64,000 nt of DNA from assembly GCA_905147135.1 (NCBI GenBank), contig LR990050.1:12770001-12834000 (forward strand). The letters are read 5' to 3'. Below, in pieces: positions 45,101 through 57,500 of this stretch (position 1 is its first letter; each line of letters starts with the position of its first letter). The stretch comes from Blastobasis lacticolella (Eukaryota; Arthropoda; Insecta; Lepidoptera; Blastobasidae). The translations under genes were made by a program, and so were the position numbers. The notes beneath the pieces are model-generated. The model did no database searches. It was not told the origin of the DNA and saw only the letters and a program-made list of their open reading frames with translations.

Positions 45101-48100
45101 AGGATCTTGCGGACGTCGCAGAGCACTTGGCTTTCTGCGAGGAGATAGGTCTCTTAGTTTATATTACAGGTTTGTTGTTTATAGTCTATCCCAGCGGCTT
45201 TCGGAAGCCGGTTCGGATTCGGATCCTATTATTTTATTGGGATATTAAGTATCCTATGTCATTCGGAAATAATGTAGCATCCTATTAGTGAAATTATTTT
45301 CACAATCGGATAAATAGTTTTTGAATTTATTCATTACAAACAAACCGACAATCAATCAAACGTTTTCACTTTGTTATATTATTTTAGACTAATAGCGACT
45401 AGTCCCAGCACCCGTAGCGTGGGGGCATTATAAGAGGGAAAATATAACTTAAACTATCTCTTTCGATTTGCGTTGAAGCAAGGGAGATACAAAGTCCTAT
45501 GTCGCGCGACAAAGCCTCGACATGCTACGCAGACAGTTTCGCACGAGTGTTCTCGTCTTTCCTCTACACTAATATAATATATGTATTAGACATATAAATA
45601 AATCTTTCGCAAAAAATTCTCAAAATGATACTGTGAAACTGTATCGAAATCCGTTGCATGTTTTAGGAGAACTAAGCAGAGGAACAAGACAGAAGAAAAC
45701 AGTTATGTCTCTATACTATTTGGAGACGAAATGTCAGAAATTCTCTGAATGATAATGAAAACCGTATCGAAATCCGTTGCGTGTTCTAAAAGAACTAACC
45801 GGAAAAACAAGACATCAAAAACAGTAAAATCTCTACACAATTCGGTGCCGAAACGGCGCAAACTCACCGCCCTTCTGCACCGCGTCGCATATCTGCGTGC
45901 ACATGGAGAACACGATGCAAGCCGTGCTGGTGGAGTCCACGCCGCCGCTGAGGGGCAGGAAGAAGCCGCCCTGCCCCGAGCGCCGCAGGTAGTCCCACAG
46001 CCAGCACGCCGGCCCTGGGGAACGCACCAGGTTTTTTTTTGACCACTAACATGGCAAACAAGCTTAGTTCTTTATAGCACTGAGGTGGCCGTGTGGTTTC
46101 CGGCAGGGTAGAATAGCACAAACCCCTTAAGAGCCCCACACATTAACGGTTAGAGGATACCAAAGGGTGCAACTCAAAAGGATCCTCAGCCCCCCTTTGC
46201 TACACTCCAACCACATTAACAGTCCGCCTGCAGTCTCTGGTCGTATCGGGCGGCCTACCGTCCTAGGCCAATAACGACTACACACTAAAGCGATTATTGC
46301 CTGCCGGCAATGGCCTGCTGCGACGTCTGCGACTACATGCTAGCAGTTGTATATCGGCAATTTTTGTAAAACTGAAGACGCTCGACTGACGGTAGACAAG
46401 CCGCCGGCCGACTACCTCCTAATGTGTGTATATTTGGCCCCAAGGCCAAGGACTGTCCGGCCGATATCTGTCAAGCGGCCACACACTCTCAGTTCGTATT
46501 AGTCGTCAGTCCGAACTGACGATTAACTGACAGACTGATATCGTCTGGCGAACTGTTCATGTGTGGTGCCCTTTACACTCTTGGTTGTCGTACGAGGCGA
46601 CTAATGTTTTCGAGACAAAAAATCTACCCTTCATAGACTGGAAAGCGGGCAGCAGCGTTTTCTATTGTTATATTTATTAGAGTGCGATCTCCAACCCGCT
46701 TGCCAAACGTGGAGATTTTGGCAATAACCTCCCCCTTCCGTGAGAAAGGCCCTTCTTCTTGCAGTGGACTCAGTGTTATGGGCTGTGCTGATGAAGGGGG
46801 CAAACAAGCTTACGGCCTACCTGATGGTAAACAGTCACCGCAGCCTATAGACGTTTGCAATAGCAGGGGCATCATTCACGCGATGCTGACCCCGTAAAAA
46901 GCTTTTCACCCCTTTCTTGAAGAACTCCAGGATAGACTTAGTACTAGTAACAGAAGTTCCGTTTTGGCTGGAGCCGACCAACCGTCAGTTGCAGTCGATA
47001 CTAATTCTTTATCATCGTCAACATTATATCAGTCGAAAGACGCCCACTGCTGGATATAGACCTCCTCGAAAATATCTCCTTACGATGTACAAAATAAAGT
47101 TGCTTTTGGATTAATACGGATGCGCGAGCGAGCTGACCTTGGGCGGCCGTCCCAAACGTTTCAACCTTAAGTCGCTTAAGCAAACCGGACAAACCTTGGC
47201 TCAACCATTATAATGCGTACGGCAAAGGAATGAAACGTTGCCTTCGTGTGGGGATCATTATAATCTGGTCGTCTATAAGGCTAGAGTGAATGGGCTATCC
47301 CTAAATAGACCGCATCGTCACTTACCACCGGCACTAAGTAAGATGGCGTTCAAATGCCTGGCTAACTCATTAGCTGCATCCACATCTACATAACATAATA
47401 TAATGTAATAAAATATTGTATATGTCGCAGCCGGATGGTTAAATTAGCCAGTTAACTAAACGGCTAGCTTTTGGAGTTGGAGTTAGTTGAAAATTTGCCA
47501 GTTTCATAAGATTTTAAAGTGATGTTGAAAGAACGATATTGCCTCGAGTTTACGCAGCTCTTCCACACATTGTTCCAATGCTAACCTACCCACAATAGCT
47601 TCAAAGTATAATAATAGTTTGCATTAGGTTTCTATTCGGTTAGTTTAGGTTATCATTATGACAATGAATGGAAGAGCTCCGTAAACTCGAGGCAATATCG
47701 TTCATTAGACTTTACTTTCAAAGTTCATGAATTTGGCCAATTTTTAATCAAATAATTGCTTAAAAAGCTAGCCGTTTAATTAAACGGCTAATTTAACCAT
47801 TTGGCTGCGACATATATATAATGATATAGGAGGTTGAGAGCCTTATAACCTAGCACGGTTCTCAATAAGGATTTTGATTCTTTTTATATTTCACTAAATA
47901 CTAAGCACTGTTTGCCTTTTTGAGGAAAAATAAATATATTTTGTATTGTATTTGTATCTAACTTGCTCTACCACGTGACACATCCAACTCCATTTACACC
48001 TTCTATCCCCCACTTACCAAGTTCGATCTCCTCTTCTGGCGTGTGGTACTTCCATTCCATGGGCGGGTTGGTAGTGAGGTATGCGTCATCATCATCCGAG

Positions 48101-51100
48101 AGCGCGAAGTCCACGGTCACTCTTGGGAAGGGCGGATTGGAAGCGGCTAGGTGCGTCCGCGACCGCATCCCTGTGCGGTACGACCGGATGTCTTCCAGGT
48201 CTATTGTCGCTGGTATCACTTCCTGCGGAGGTAATAATGTACGTAAGGACATTGTTTTCTTTTTCTTGTTTTAATTATATTTTCCAGGCATTTGACCGCC
48301 ATCTCACCTGGTGGTAAGTGACAATGCGGCCGATGATGGAGCATGCCTGTCTAGAAACAATCTATTCATTCTGGCCTTGAAAGGGAACACACTCGCAGGA
48401 AATGCGTTTCCCAGATAGAGAAGTTCGAACTCGTCAAATCCTTGTACAATCAAATTAGAGATTGATCAAAAAATATAAAATGATACTGTACTTGGTTCGT
48501 CAAGATTAAATCGTCCAATCAAATATCAAAAGGATTTTCGACCTTACCGCTTTTGACTGAACCTTACTTAACCCCTCGGTTATTATTAGAACTTTTGTAC
48601 CCACAGACACTGTACCTTACAAAATAAACTACAGAGTTTATGAAATCATAGCAACAAGACATTAAAAAAAAACAATATTATGCCACGGTTCTACAATGTT
48701 TAAAACACTAAACTAGTTTTTTTAACGATGGCTACTTTTTATTAGCCATCGTTAATTAACTGCACAAATACGACTATACTCGTATAATCGTAACACTAAC
48801 TCGTACACAGACAATATATTTGGTACGTAAAATACTTTACGGAAACCGCAGGCAGTATAAAGTGCGTGAGTGTATTGAACTCATTTCTTCTATAATAAAT
48901 ACCGATCGAAATCCTATGTTCGATAGTCAAGAGGTCGATGACTTGCCGAGTGTTTATTGCGGGATCACGCAAATGTCACGAATACTACATTGTTGTACCA
49001 AATTGTTTTAAATATGTTTCCTTCCTGAAAGTTACTACTTGTATGTGGTAGGACTTTGTCAATTTTGACAAGTACGTCTGGATAATTTCTGCCAGAGATT
49101 CTACCGTCAAGCAATAATGCTTGCGTCGTTATGCTCCGGTTTGGAGGATAAGGTAGCCAGCACTATCACAAACATTGAGATTTATGGCATCTGGGGGGCT
49201 GACTGCAGCTGTCTTATCACTAATTCTAAGTACATAAATATCTTACAAAATAAACTACTTTTTAAGTAACTTTTTACTCATTAACTTTCGAAATCTAGTA
49301 GGACATTATCAATAGGTGTGTTGTGTTCCTGCTGTTTAACGAAAGACGAAAGATAAAAAAAAATTCTAAGCAGGCATTTCAATACCATCCAAATTCTAAA
49401 TCGGCTTCGATGCAAGAACAGAGGTATACACCGGTGAAGAGATTTTTAATCTAATTTTCTACTTTAATACATAGTATAAAACAAAGTCGCTTCCCGCCGT
49501 CTGACCCTATGTATCTATGTACGCTTAGATCTTTTGAACTACGCCCCGGATTTTAATGCGGTTTTCAACTATAGATAGAGTGATTCCAGAGGAAGGTTTA
49601 TAAGCAAGAAAAAAGGTAAATTAGGATAAAGTAGGTGTACGCGAACGAATACGCGCCGCATCTACAAATTTTTATAAAAAACTCTACTCACCACATCGTG
49701 CAACGCAAACTGGAGCCCTCTATTCACGATCTGTCCGTTAAGAGAAATACACGAACAGCCATTGAAATATATCCTCTGGCCGTCACATCCCCTCAGGTTA
49801 CTGAACAGATACGCGCCTCCACTCTTGAAGGTGGCACTCTTCACGAGGTCCACTGTGACGTAAGCCTTCCTGAGTTCCATGTAGCTGCCGGAACCGTTGG
49901 AAATGATCTCCACGCCGTCAAGGCCGAGTGGTATGTGTCGGCTGTGGAAATCAAACACAGATATTTATAAGTATATTATATTGAAGGCTTTACGGATAGG
50001 ATTGAAGGGGCTCGTCTTATTTTTATTTTTACAAGATTTTAATCAACTTGCACTGTCCTTCAAAATTTGAAAGAAAGAAAGAAAGAAAGAAAATATTTAT
50101 TACAAAGGACGCCACGACATGATAATTTAAATTTAACACAAAAAAAAAGTGCATAGAACACGGAGATCAAATCAAATAAAGTACATAAAAATTTGGAAAC
50201 CATTTTTCGACCATTTGTTGGTATCCGATTGGGTAACTGATGTAACTTAGATGACAATGCATTATTACGGTACCATGGAGCTGGTCTGTTGATGGAGTCG
50301 GAAGGTGGTGATAGGAGCTAATGAACGCAATAAGGTATCCCCATCGTGTTTAGGCTCTTTGGTATGGTCTTGCTTACTATACTGAGCAATTTCATTTGAG
50401 TTTTTATTATGTTAAATAATAAAGATAAGCGGGCCACCTGATGGAAAGTGTTAAGGGGTATAGACAATGGGTTACCCACTTCTGTAACACGCGCTGCGCT
50501 GGGTTGATCTCGTGCTGCATAAGAACCATGGATACATGGGAAATATATGCCTAAACCTGCAAGTATCAAGGAAGAGGTCCCGCGGGAAGGCCAAGAAACG
50601 TAACGGTTGCTTGGTCCCAGAAATAGATAGAAGTGGTACGCATCCAGGTGGACTCCTCAGGCTTTCGCTGCGGCCGACGCAACAATAGGGTCGAAATCAG
50701 CGCAACGCGTGTGCGCACGACTCATCTGACCGGTCTATTTAATACGCGCGCTACGATACTAAGCACTGCTGTAGCCTCTCTGGTATTTGAGCTAGCAGGG
50801 GAAGTAAATCTATAGCTTAAGAGACCACCGCAACCGCTAACATGTAATTGTTATCAAATTCCTGTTTTAAAGAAAATATTACTACGGCAAAAATTATGTA
50901 CTCTGGATAGTTACTAACTGTATTGGATGTTTTAACTTTTAGCTTATAAGTATGACAACAACAACGACATAATTAACTACCAATAAAATTAAGGATGTTA
51001 CAATACATAAATACTAATGAAATCTGCTAAAACGACATGTTAAAAAGTTACAAATACTTCCGACTGTGAAAACATCTACCTTTTAATTTATTTTTATCCA

Positions 51101-52974
51101 CAATCTTCTTATCCAATGAACTGGCAGAAATGTTGTAATGGGTAAATTGACGTAACATAAATAACAGGAAAGTCAACTGAAAATCATTAAAAGTAGTGTA
51201 ACGATTAATTTTGTTTTAAACTAATTACCTATAGCTTTTAAACGGTAATATTTTGAACTAGCTTTTGCCAGCGACTTCGTCCGCATGGAAATCGATTTTA
51301 GGGCAGTTTATCTTTTTCCCGATCGACCATTTTAAATGACCTCCCTAATTAATGAAAGCTAGTACTACGGAGAGGTCAAGCTGTATATGTGGTTCTACCC
51401 AACCGAATAAGCTGAAACAAGCCTATATTTCAAGTTGGACCTCAAATATTAAAACTGTCAAAACCCCATCAAAATCCATTTGGCGCCATTTCAAAGATTT
51501 CAATACAAATTTTAAGGTTTAATAGGATATTATTCATTGTACCCAATCAAATACCCCTTAGCATGAAATAAATAATCGAATATGATAAATAGAATTGACA
51601 TTAACCATTACCTCTGTGGATTCCACAATTCTTCGCATATTTCAAAACCTATGCACGTGTCTTTGGTAGCTATTACGGCATCGCCTATGGGCACCGTGCT
51701 CTGCCCGGTGATAGCCGATATCATTCTCGGCAAATAGTAGTCTTCCACTTGACGCTCCTTCAAACAACAACAGATAGGAATGTAAAAACCCCTACTGGTA
51801 AAGTGTATCAAATAACCTAACCGACAGGAAAAGTCAGATAACCCCTGACCAAGTTTACATATACTTAAATATTTTCTAAATGACTGGACCGAATTTAATG
51901 AAACAAAGCTAAGAACCAACCACGATTAAACTGGCTTTGTAATAGAGAACAGTATTCAAATCGGTCCATCCGTTCGGGAGCTACGGACAGATACACAAAA
52001 ACTCTCATCGATAAAAATACCCCTGTATACCCACTTTAGTCCAAGCGGTGAACCAGCGGCTCTCCCTGTAGTTTCCATCCTCACACATCATCATCTTCGG
52101 CCTGATGAGGAGTATCTTCTTATTAAGGAACGCAACGCGGCAATTGTAGAGGACGTTCTTATGCATGACCGGCATGCCGACGTCTATAAGCATATCCTTG
52201 CATGTAGCAGACTTCAATAGCTCGACCAGGACTTGCCAGCTGTGGAGATGGGTGTCCGGCTCGTGGAAGTGGTCTTCGCAGCTGTAGCCGCTGTTTCGAA
52301 GGAAAACAGATGTTTCTTTAAAGATTATTTCAAGGCCATGTTCGGTAAAGGGAGAATGTGTCGACGTTCACTCATGAACAATCTATACATAGTATAAAAC
52401 AAAGTCGCTTCCCGCCGTCTGTCCTATGAATCTATGTATGTATTTATGTACGCTTAGATCTTTTAAACTACGCAACGGATAATGCGATTTTCAACAATAG
52501 ATATAGTGATTCAAGAGGAAGATTTATAAGCAAGAAAAAAAGGTTAGATGGGTAAAGTACTCTAGTCCACTAGTATGACATAATCCACAGTTACGGTTAC
52601 GGAGATACGATGATCTTTTACTACAATAAGAGTCATTTCACTTATAAATAAGAAGCCACATTATTCCCGAGTGACATAGGCTACTTTTTATCCAGGGAAA
52701 ACAATAGGGTCCCGCTGGAACGTTAAATGTTCACAGAGATCAAAACTGCGCGCGGGTGCTTTTACTTACATAGATTGTCAAGTTACAGAAAAAATTTAGG
52801 AGAGCCGATTGAGATATGCAAATCTTACCATACTTCCAGCTCAGGCCCGGTGCGGTACGTCGCTCCCAGCTCCTTGGCCTCCTGTATGGACTGCAGGATC
52901 CTGCTGAGGTTACCCTCGAAGTCCAGCGCCCATTGGTTGAGCGTGCACACCGCCACCGTCACTTTGCGACCCAT
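39063..52974 (-). CDS. NADSYN1: Glutamine-dependent NAD+ synthetase, 11 coding exons
   Basis: Makes NAD+ from deamido-NAD+, ATP and glutamine, the last step of de novo and Preiss-Handler synthesis, in the cytosol. Exons, in gene order (minus strand): 52829-52974, 52035-52290, 51612-51757, 49692-49941, 48018-48222, 45868-46014, 44986-45134, 43831-43986, 43126-43340, 41810-42032 and 39063-39239. All phases agree, giving 690 codons; the human enzyme has about 706. The nitrilase-like glutaminase domain has its triad at E45 (GPELE), K114 (RPK) and C175 (EICEELW), the family's own numbering. The synthetase domain has the PP-loop SGGVDS (357-362), GSANVDE in exon 9 and [16 protein letters not shown] near the end. 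No stops or frameshifts. The last few residues are not located: either a short further exon lies to the left, or the frame reads on for 41 codons to a stop at 38937-38939. The exon 3 acceptor is purine-rich and was chosen to keep C175. Introns carry many MITEs and SINEs. Confidence 0.95.
40086..40218 (+). repeat. SINE fragment, first family
   Basis: cagacggcagtcgctctact, then ctggatcatagtcaaggcgg and gagagcacgactgggatatt match the 3' half of 14989-15350. It lies inside the large inverted-repeat structure. Confidence 0.75.
40334..40384. repeat. Perfect palindrome, 23-bp arms
   Basis: The left arm (40334-40356, starting cgcaacctaatgtattcc) is matched base for base by its reverse complement at 40362-40384; the loop is agcta. 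Confidence 0.9.
42208..42235. repeat. CTTT microsatellite
   Basis: ctttctttctttctttct, about six units, within NAD synthetase intron 9. Confidence 0.8.
42687..42945 (+). repeat. Dispersed 250-bp repeat, plus copy
   Basis: Begins ggccgtgtggtgtccggcag, has tagaatagcaccaacccctta, gcgatctccaacccttgccaa (shortened here) and tgcagtggaatgttacgggc, and ends in a gatgatgat tail. The (gat)n tail and variable start suggest the 3' end of a LINE or a SINE-like family. Better copies and fragments: 31565, 32756, 44684, 46086. Confidence 0.75.
43645..43733. mobile_element. Short hairpin MITE
   Basis: aaaaagcgtgagagcaaatc at the left is matched in reverse by tttgctctcacgcttttttt at the right. The arms are about 30 bp around a loop of about 30 bp. 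The transcript could fold into a single long hairpin. Confidence 0.7.
44127..44171. repeat. Perfect palindrome, 21-bp arms
   Basis: The arm at 44127-44147 (aatatacatttcaatgttat and one more base) is matched exactly in reverse by 44151-44171 around a 3-base centre aat. It lies in NAD synthetase intron 7. Confidence 0.9.
44399..44645 (-). repeat. SINE, first family, minus copy
   Basis: Reverse of the standard body: aatcatcttggcgttattgt, gccttgactatgacccaggg, cctgaccatattggatcatgg (shortened here), cattcagtcgcttgaatgtg. The tRNA-like head is missing. Confidence 0.8.
44684..44938 (+). repeat. Dispersed 250-bp repeat, plus copy
   Basis: Same family as 42687-42945 (gtgtggtgtccggcagaata ... gtgatgatgatga). 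It ends about 50 bases from the left border of NAD synthetase exon 7 (44986). Confidence 0.75.
46086..46800 (+). repeat. Dispersed 250-bp repeat split by a MITE
   Basis: 46086-46129 carries the family start (ggccgtgtggtttccggcag, then aaacccctta). It continues at 46573 with ttacactcttggttgtcgta and so on to the tail at about 46795. The gap is the element at 46130-46572. Confidence 0.8.
46130..46572. mobile_element. PIF/Harbinger-like MITE (443 bp)
   Basis: Termini AGAGCCCCACACAT and, reversed, AGGGCACCACACAT (12 of 14 match) are flanked by the 3-bp duplication TTA (46127-46129 and 46573-46575). A TTA duplication is typical of PIF/Harbinger. The insertion point is certain because it interrupts a repeat whose intact form is present nearby. 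No transposase. Confidence 0.8.
46800..46900 (+). repeat. Dispersed repeat (gcctacctgatggtaaacag family)
   Basis: aagcttacggcctacctgat, then cagtcaccgcagcctataga. It shows the uninterrupted target of the fold-back element at 33556-34537. Relatives with gggccacctgatggaaagtg occur near 39315, 39680, 41560 (reversed), 50430 and 53800. Confidence 0.65.
47195..47375 (+). repeat. LINE 3' tail repeat
   Basis: accattataatgcgtacggc, then aaggctagagtgaatgggct and cgcatcgtcacttaccaccg, the same family as 29895 and 35190. Confidence 0.65.
47419..47816. mobile_element. Fold-back MITE of about 398 bp
   Basis: The ends tatatgtcgcagccggatgg and, reversed, tatatgtcgcagccaaatgg continue through ttaaattagcc...aaacggctagcttt. 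A second inner pair, gaacgatattgcctcgagtt / actcgaggcaatatcgttc, pairs as well. It lies in NAD synthetase intron 5. Confidence 0.8.
48283..48400 (-). repeat. LINE 3' tail repeat, minus copy
   Basis: Reverse of the family at 29895: aggcatttgaccgccatctc, accaggtgg-type segment and gagcatgcctgtctagaaac. It lies in NAD synthetase intron 4. Confidence 0.65.
49466..49640 (+). repeat. Dispersed repeat (actacgcaacggatttt family), copy 2
   Basis: acatagtataaaacaaagtc, gcttcccgccgtctg, cggattttaatgcggttttc and agaggaaggtttataagcaa. It lies just left of NAD synthetase exon 4. Confidence 0.7.
50068..50095. repeat. GAAA microsatellite
   Basis: About seven gaaa units in NAD synthetase intron 3. Confidence 0.8.
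52387..52560 (+). repeat. Dispersed repeat (actacgcaacggatttt family), copy 3
   Basis: acatagtataaaacaaagtc and gcttcccgccgtctgtccta match 49466 closely. It lies in NAD synthetase intron 1. Confidence 0.7.
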
Positions 52975-52993
52975 TGTGAGATGTTATGATAAT
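52975..52993 (-). other. NADSYN1: 5' untranslated part of NAD synthetase exon with the start codon
   Basis: On the minus strand, ctttctcccttccag is a strong acceptor directly before attatcataacatctcaca and the ATG (52974). So transcription starts further right and the first exon is non-coding. A candidate donor gtag|gtgagt lies at 54474 on the minus strand. Confidence 0.55.
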
Positions 52994-52999
52994 CTGGAA

Positions 53000-53289
53000 G
53001 GGAGAAAGGTCATTAGGGAAAAGGTCTATCGCACCAATACAATCTCCCTCACATTCACGAAATGTTTCTTACGAAAAGGGGCTGCAAGTCGCACAGAGGT
53101 CACGAAATGCAATTGGAACGCGCACCATCCAATACCAATACTGCACATCACTTCTACTCTAACAGAGTAGTATCAAACTGGAACAAGTTACTACAAAATA
53201 TTGTGACAACCGAGTCAGTGAAATACTTCAAGAACAGACTGGACGAGTGGTTGAAGTGGAACAAACTGTCTCTACTTGATTTAAAATGA
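53000..53289 (+). pseudogene. CR1/Jockey-type LINE C-terminal fragment
   Basis: The frame 53062-53289 reads HHFYSNRVVSNWNKLLQNIV and then SVKYFKNRLDEWLKW. This matches the FFxNRVVxxWNxLP...FKNRLD end of non-LTR reverse transcriptases. It lies in the 5' untranslated intron of the NAD synthetase gene. Confidence 0.75.
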
Positions 53290-54473
53290 CTTTCAACACT
53301 GTGTGATATAGACACATCAGCAACAATGCTGCTCGTTTATACCCTAAATAAATAAATAAAATTATTCTCAACTCTACATAGGTATAGGCAGGGCAAAATG
53401 GTTTATCAGTATTGACAAAACTTCCCTTGTGTACAAAACTGTAAGAATAAGTTTTGTTTAAAAGGAAAATCAACCTTGTTTATTTACGACGCGTAACTGA
53501 ACTTAGGGTGATAAAGCAATATCCTAGTGAGAATACCTTAAAAATGTTTTAAACTACAGCCCCAAGGTATCATCATCATCAGCCCATACCTAGGATCGAT
53601 TTGGATGAAATAATGCTAACACTGAGACAGTACAATTTTAAATAAAACCACTTTTCAAAAAATATTAAAAAAAAATTAAACTAAAATCCTTTTTACCTCA
53701 ATCCAGAACCCTTAGAATAATCTGCCGTTAAACTTCCTATAGGTAAATAGTATCTACCACCTGATTTTCTTTAATACTTTAGTGAACCAAACTATCAAGC
53801 GGACCACCTGAAAGCAAGTGATCGCCAGAGCGGAGGAGTTACAAATGTCCGATTTAATTATATAAATACACATTATTTTGATAAAGGGGGTAATCCCCGA
53901 AACACTGAATCCATTTTAGTTCTACACGGTTTATACCTAGTAACAAAGACTCTAGACTGCTAATTTATGAATGTCTCAATTAATTCTCAATAAGAAGTTT
54001 GACACGTTTTTGGTATTCTGCTATTAATTTAAGACCAATTGTTTATCATTGACATTTAATTAAACTACCGTTGTCCTATTTCCTGCGCCGATTGTAACTA
54101 GGTTGTGGACTAAAACGGCAGTCTCTTAGTAGATGTTTTAAAAATTAAAATTCAGTGGGGCCCTTGCAACTCTTAATTACTATTATAATGGTATAGTTAA
54201 TGGTGACCGCCGACAATAACACAATTTACTTACAAAGATAAGAGAATTACTTATAAATACCTGGATTTATCCTTGACAATGGGAACCGAAAAGAGAATGT
54301 TATCAAAGCTTTTCCGCACAGTTACGCTCAATACGTAATCAGTAGCTCAAGGTATTTAAAATAATAATGAATTACAGGCAAGTTAATTAAATAGTTCACG
54401 TTCTAAACAAATTCAATAATTAAATATTTAAACCAGTTTTATTTATTAACCACACAATATTTATTAAACTCAC

Positions 54474-54560
54474 CTACACTCACTCTATTCACTGTGAGAA
54501 ATACAACTGCTTTGTAACAGTCAGAAGTATTTAAATATTGTATTTAAATTATTATCACTG
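54474..54560 (-). other. Candidate non-coding first exon of the NAD synthetase gene
   Basis: The minus strand has agtgagtgtag|gtgagttt, a good donor, 1.5 kb upstream of the start-codon exon. The right border and transcription start are guesses; no TATA box was identified. Confidence 0.3.
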
Positions 54561-57500
54561 AAAGTCTGATACGCGGAACGCGCCATGTGTGAGAAATCTT
54601 CAATTACTCTGTATGTTATCTTTCTTTGTAAAGCTAATCGCTATTTGTAAACGTTACATGTAGAGGTAAACATATCAATTTATAAATACGTACTCAATAC
54701 GATTACACACCGGAAAAACCGATCCCCAGAGACGCTTGACATTTGCCTACACTTATCGGAATTTGTGACTTGACCCATTACAATACGCGGGCGTAGCTAG
54801 ATAACAACTTGCTCATATAGTGGCGTTAATTTCAGATTTGTTAAGCTAACGCGAAATTATTTTTGCATTCCCGACGTGGAGTGCGATAAGTTAAATGTCA
54901 CGTACCAAGTACATTATCGAATGCGTTACAGCGTTATTCGGGGTAAGGGGAAATCCCTGTAGCTAACACGAAGAATTTTAGTAGGGAATTTACTCTGAAT
55001 AGTAAAACTGAAAAGTTTGATCAAATAAATTATGTATATTTCCTCGCCAAGGCAGAGTAGAATTGCACCAGCCCTCGTGTCGTAAAAGGCAACTAAGTCG
55101 TAGAGGTTAACCAGAGAGTTGACGTCACACCAGCTGCCGGTCATAAATCCAAAGCCAAACTATTTTACAGCATGACTCCAAGAGACCCGTTCTGTCCGTC
55201 CCACTTATTGGGATAAGAGCAGCGAATGATGATTATGACCTTGAACTATGCCTGTGCCAAAAATATGCCCATATGTTTCTCCATATCAAGAGAAAAGAAA
55301 ATCAGAAAACTTTCTCCTCTCCTCTAAATTAATATTGGATTTGCGATTGGATGAAAAGGATTTTATTTCACAGGCTCGTACAAGAACCAATAGCTTAGGC
55401 AGAGCAAAAACTAGGTATGATTTACTCCGTCTGAACTCTGAACCTTTCTCAGTAGATAATAGTCTAATAAAATATTAGTTCCTACTCATCATCATCATCG
55501 TCCTAGCGCTTATTCCAGCCAGATTAGTTCCTACTATTTATTAGAAACCACGTACCCTTCCCATTCAAGGGTATCGTAGAAAAGAAATAATGCCTCAGAA
55601 CAACATTCCCCAAAACCCTCGAAACTACAATGACATGGAATCCATGGCCATACGTAACTCGAATATACCGTATCATACCTATATAAAATTATATTGTCAC
55701 ATTACAACCACGATTGGGGCTGAAAATCCGTAGACGACGCCTGCAGCCGTCTGGCTCATTGATAGAGTGCCTGAGTGACACAAGACAAAAAGACTGACGT
55801 CTTTGGGTAATCGATCCGAGACAGGCAGAGCCTGGCACCGGGCACTAACCCCGCTTACAGCCAAACAGACCATGCTTTACGCACGGGCGTCTTAAATGGA
55901 TCCCGAAACACTAGATAGAGGATCACAGTTACTCTACAAAATGAAGTAGAATAGGAGACTGATATTCTGTTCAAATTATATAGTGTTCCTAATAAAACAC
56001 ACAAATAAAAAACCTAATCCGAACGTTCCACCTTTTATTAAGCCAGGAACAGCAGAAAGACAAAACGGCGCCGGCGACCCTAAAGATAAATGAATTTCGG
56101 CAAACAAACAGCTAAGACCGAAAATAATACGGTTATAGTACCTATGTAATACAGAATGGTACGATATTGGTAAGAAAATAATTAACAGAGATGTTGAATA
56201 TGTTATCGACCTACATAATGATGTAACGGATATTACACTATGAGAAATAATACTCGTAATGACAATTTTGGTACGACGCGCTTTTCTATAGACCTAACGT
56301 GGTCGACCACAGCATGTATGACTCGTATCTGACTTATTTTGACATCGTAGAAATAGTCTGTTTAATAGACTACTGAGAGATATTACTAGGTTATATATAA
56401 TTTTGGAGTAGACCGTTTTCAGGAACAATAAAGTAAAAAAATAATGGCTAGTCAGTGACTGGAATATAAATTAGACATGTAGTTCTCAAGCTTATAAAAT
56501 AGTCTTAAATAGCGTTTACTTGCAAAAATTATGGCAAAATATGAAAGCATATCACAAAATAGTTCTAATAGCTATTATCAGGCTATTGTACTGGCTTTTA
56601 CAAACAGCAATTTACATAGGCATATAACTACTTTATCTGAATCTTACCACGAATACTGCGATGATACGTTTTTCCGAGATTTTATCGATTTCACTGTAAC
56701 TGTAACCTTGGTTACTGACTAACCTAAATAATAGTGCGTACATTAAACTGCATAACGTAGTTCCATATGACTAGGGGAGATTAAAAGTTGAACTTAAGTA
56801 TATTCTTCTTGTTAGTCTAACTACTGATGTTATTATAAATATATTCTGAAAATTAATTCTGTTACAGTACAGATAGATAGTGAAGGCATCTAAGTACCCA
56901 AACATACTTAGGTATTGATTCAATTAATTTCACAATTTTGAGTTACAGTTCAAAACTACACAATCGTTAATTGTTTTCAAAATGAAGGAAACAACGACTT
57001 CAATGGTATTTCGGACCAACACTTTTTAATGAAGATATAAATAGTTACGTAAACAAAAATAAAGAAGTCATTTCCCATAAGGAAGTCTATTTCAATAATC
57101 ACGTATGTGTGTAGGTATGGGTTACAGTCACGGTTATAAATTATGGCTCCCATTACATAGAAGCAGGAACAAGTAGAATCACCCATGGAATTCCGATAGG
57201 AGAATTGATGGGCAATATTATATTCTAACACATATTTAGTAAAAACTGTTTACGATGCTATAACAACATATATACAAACCTATTATCGACAAGGTTGTCA
57301 ATAATGACTTTGTACCAAATAAGACCACAATAAGCAGCTTGACGGAAATAGGAATCAAAAGGAAAGAGGAAGGAAAAGGAAAGCCACAAATACATAAATA
57401 TTTGAAGAGACAAAAGACTTGGCCGTGTTTCAAAGAGCGTCTTATCGCTGAATCTTTTAGCTCTATGAGGGAATTAAAGTTTTATTAGCGTGACCCGGTC

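Noticed and set aside
49635..49970. 111-codon + frame
   Set aside because: Antisense shadow of NAD synthetase exon 4.
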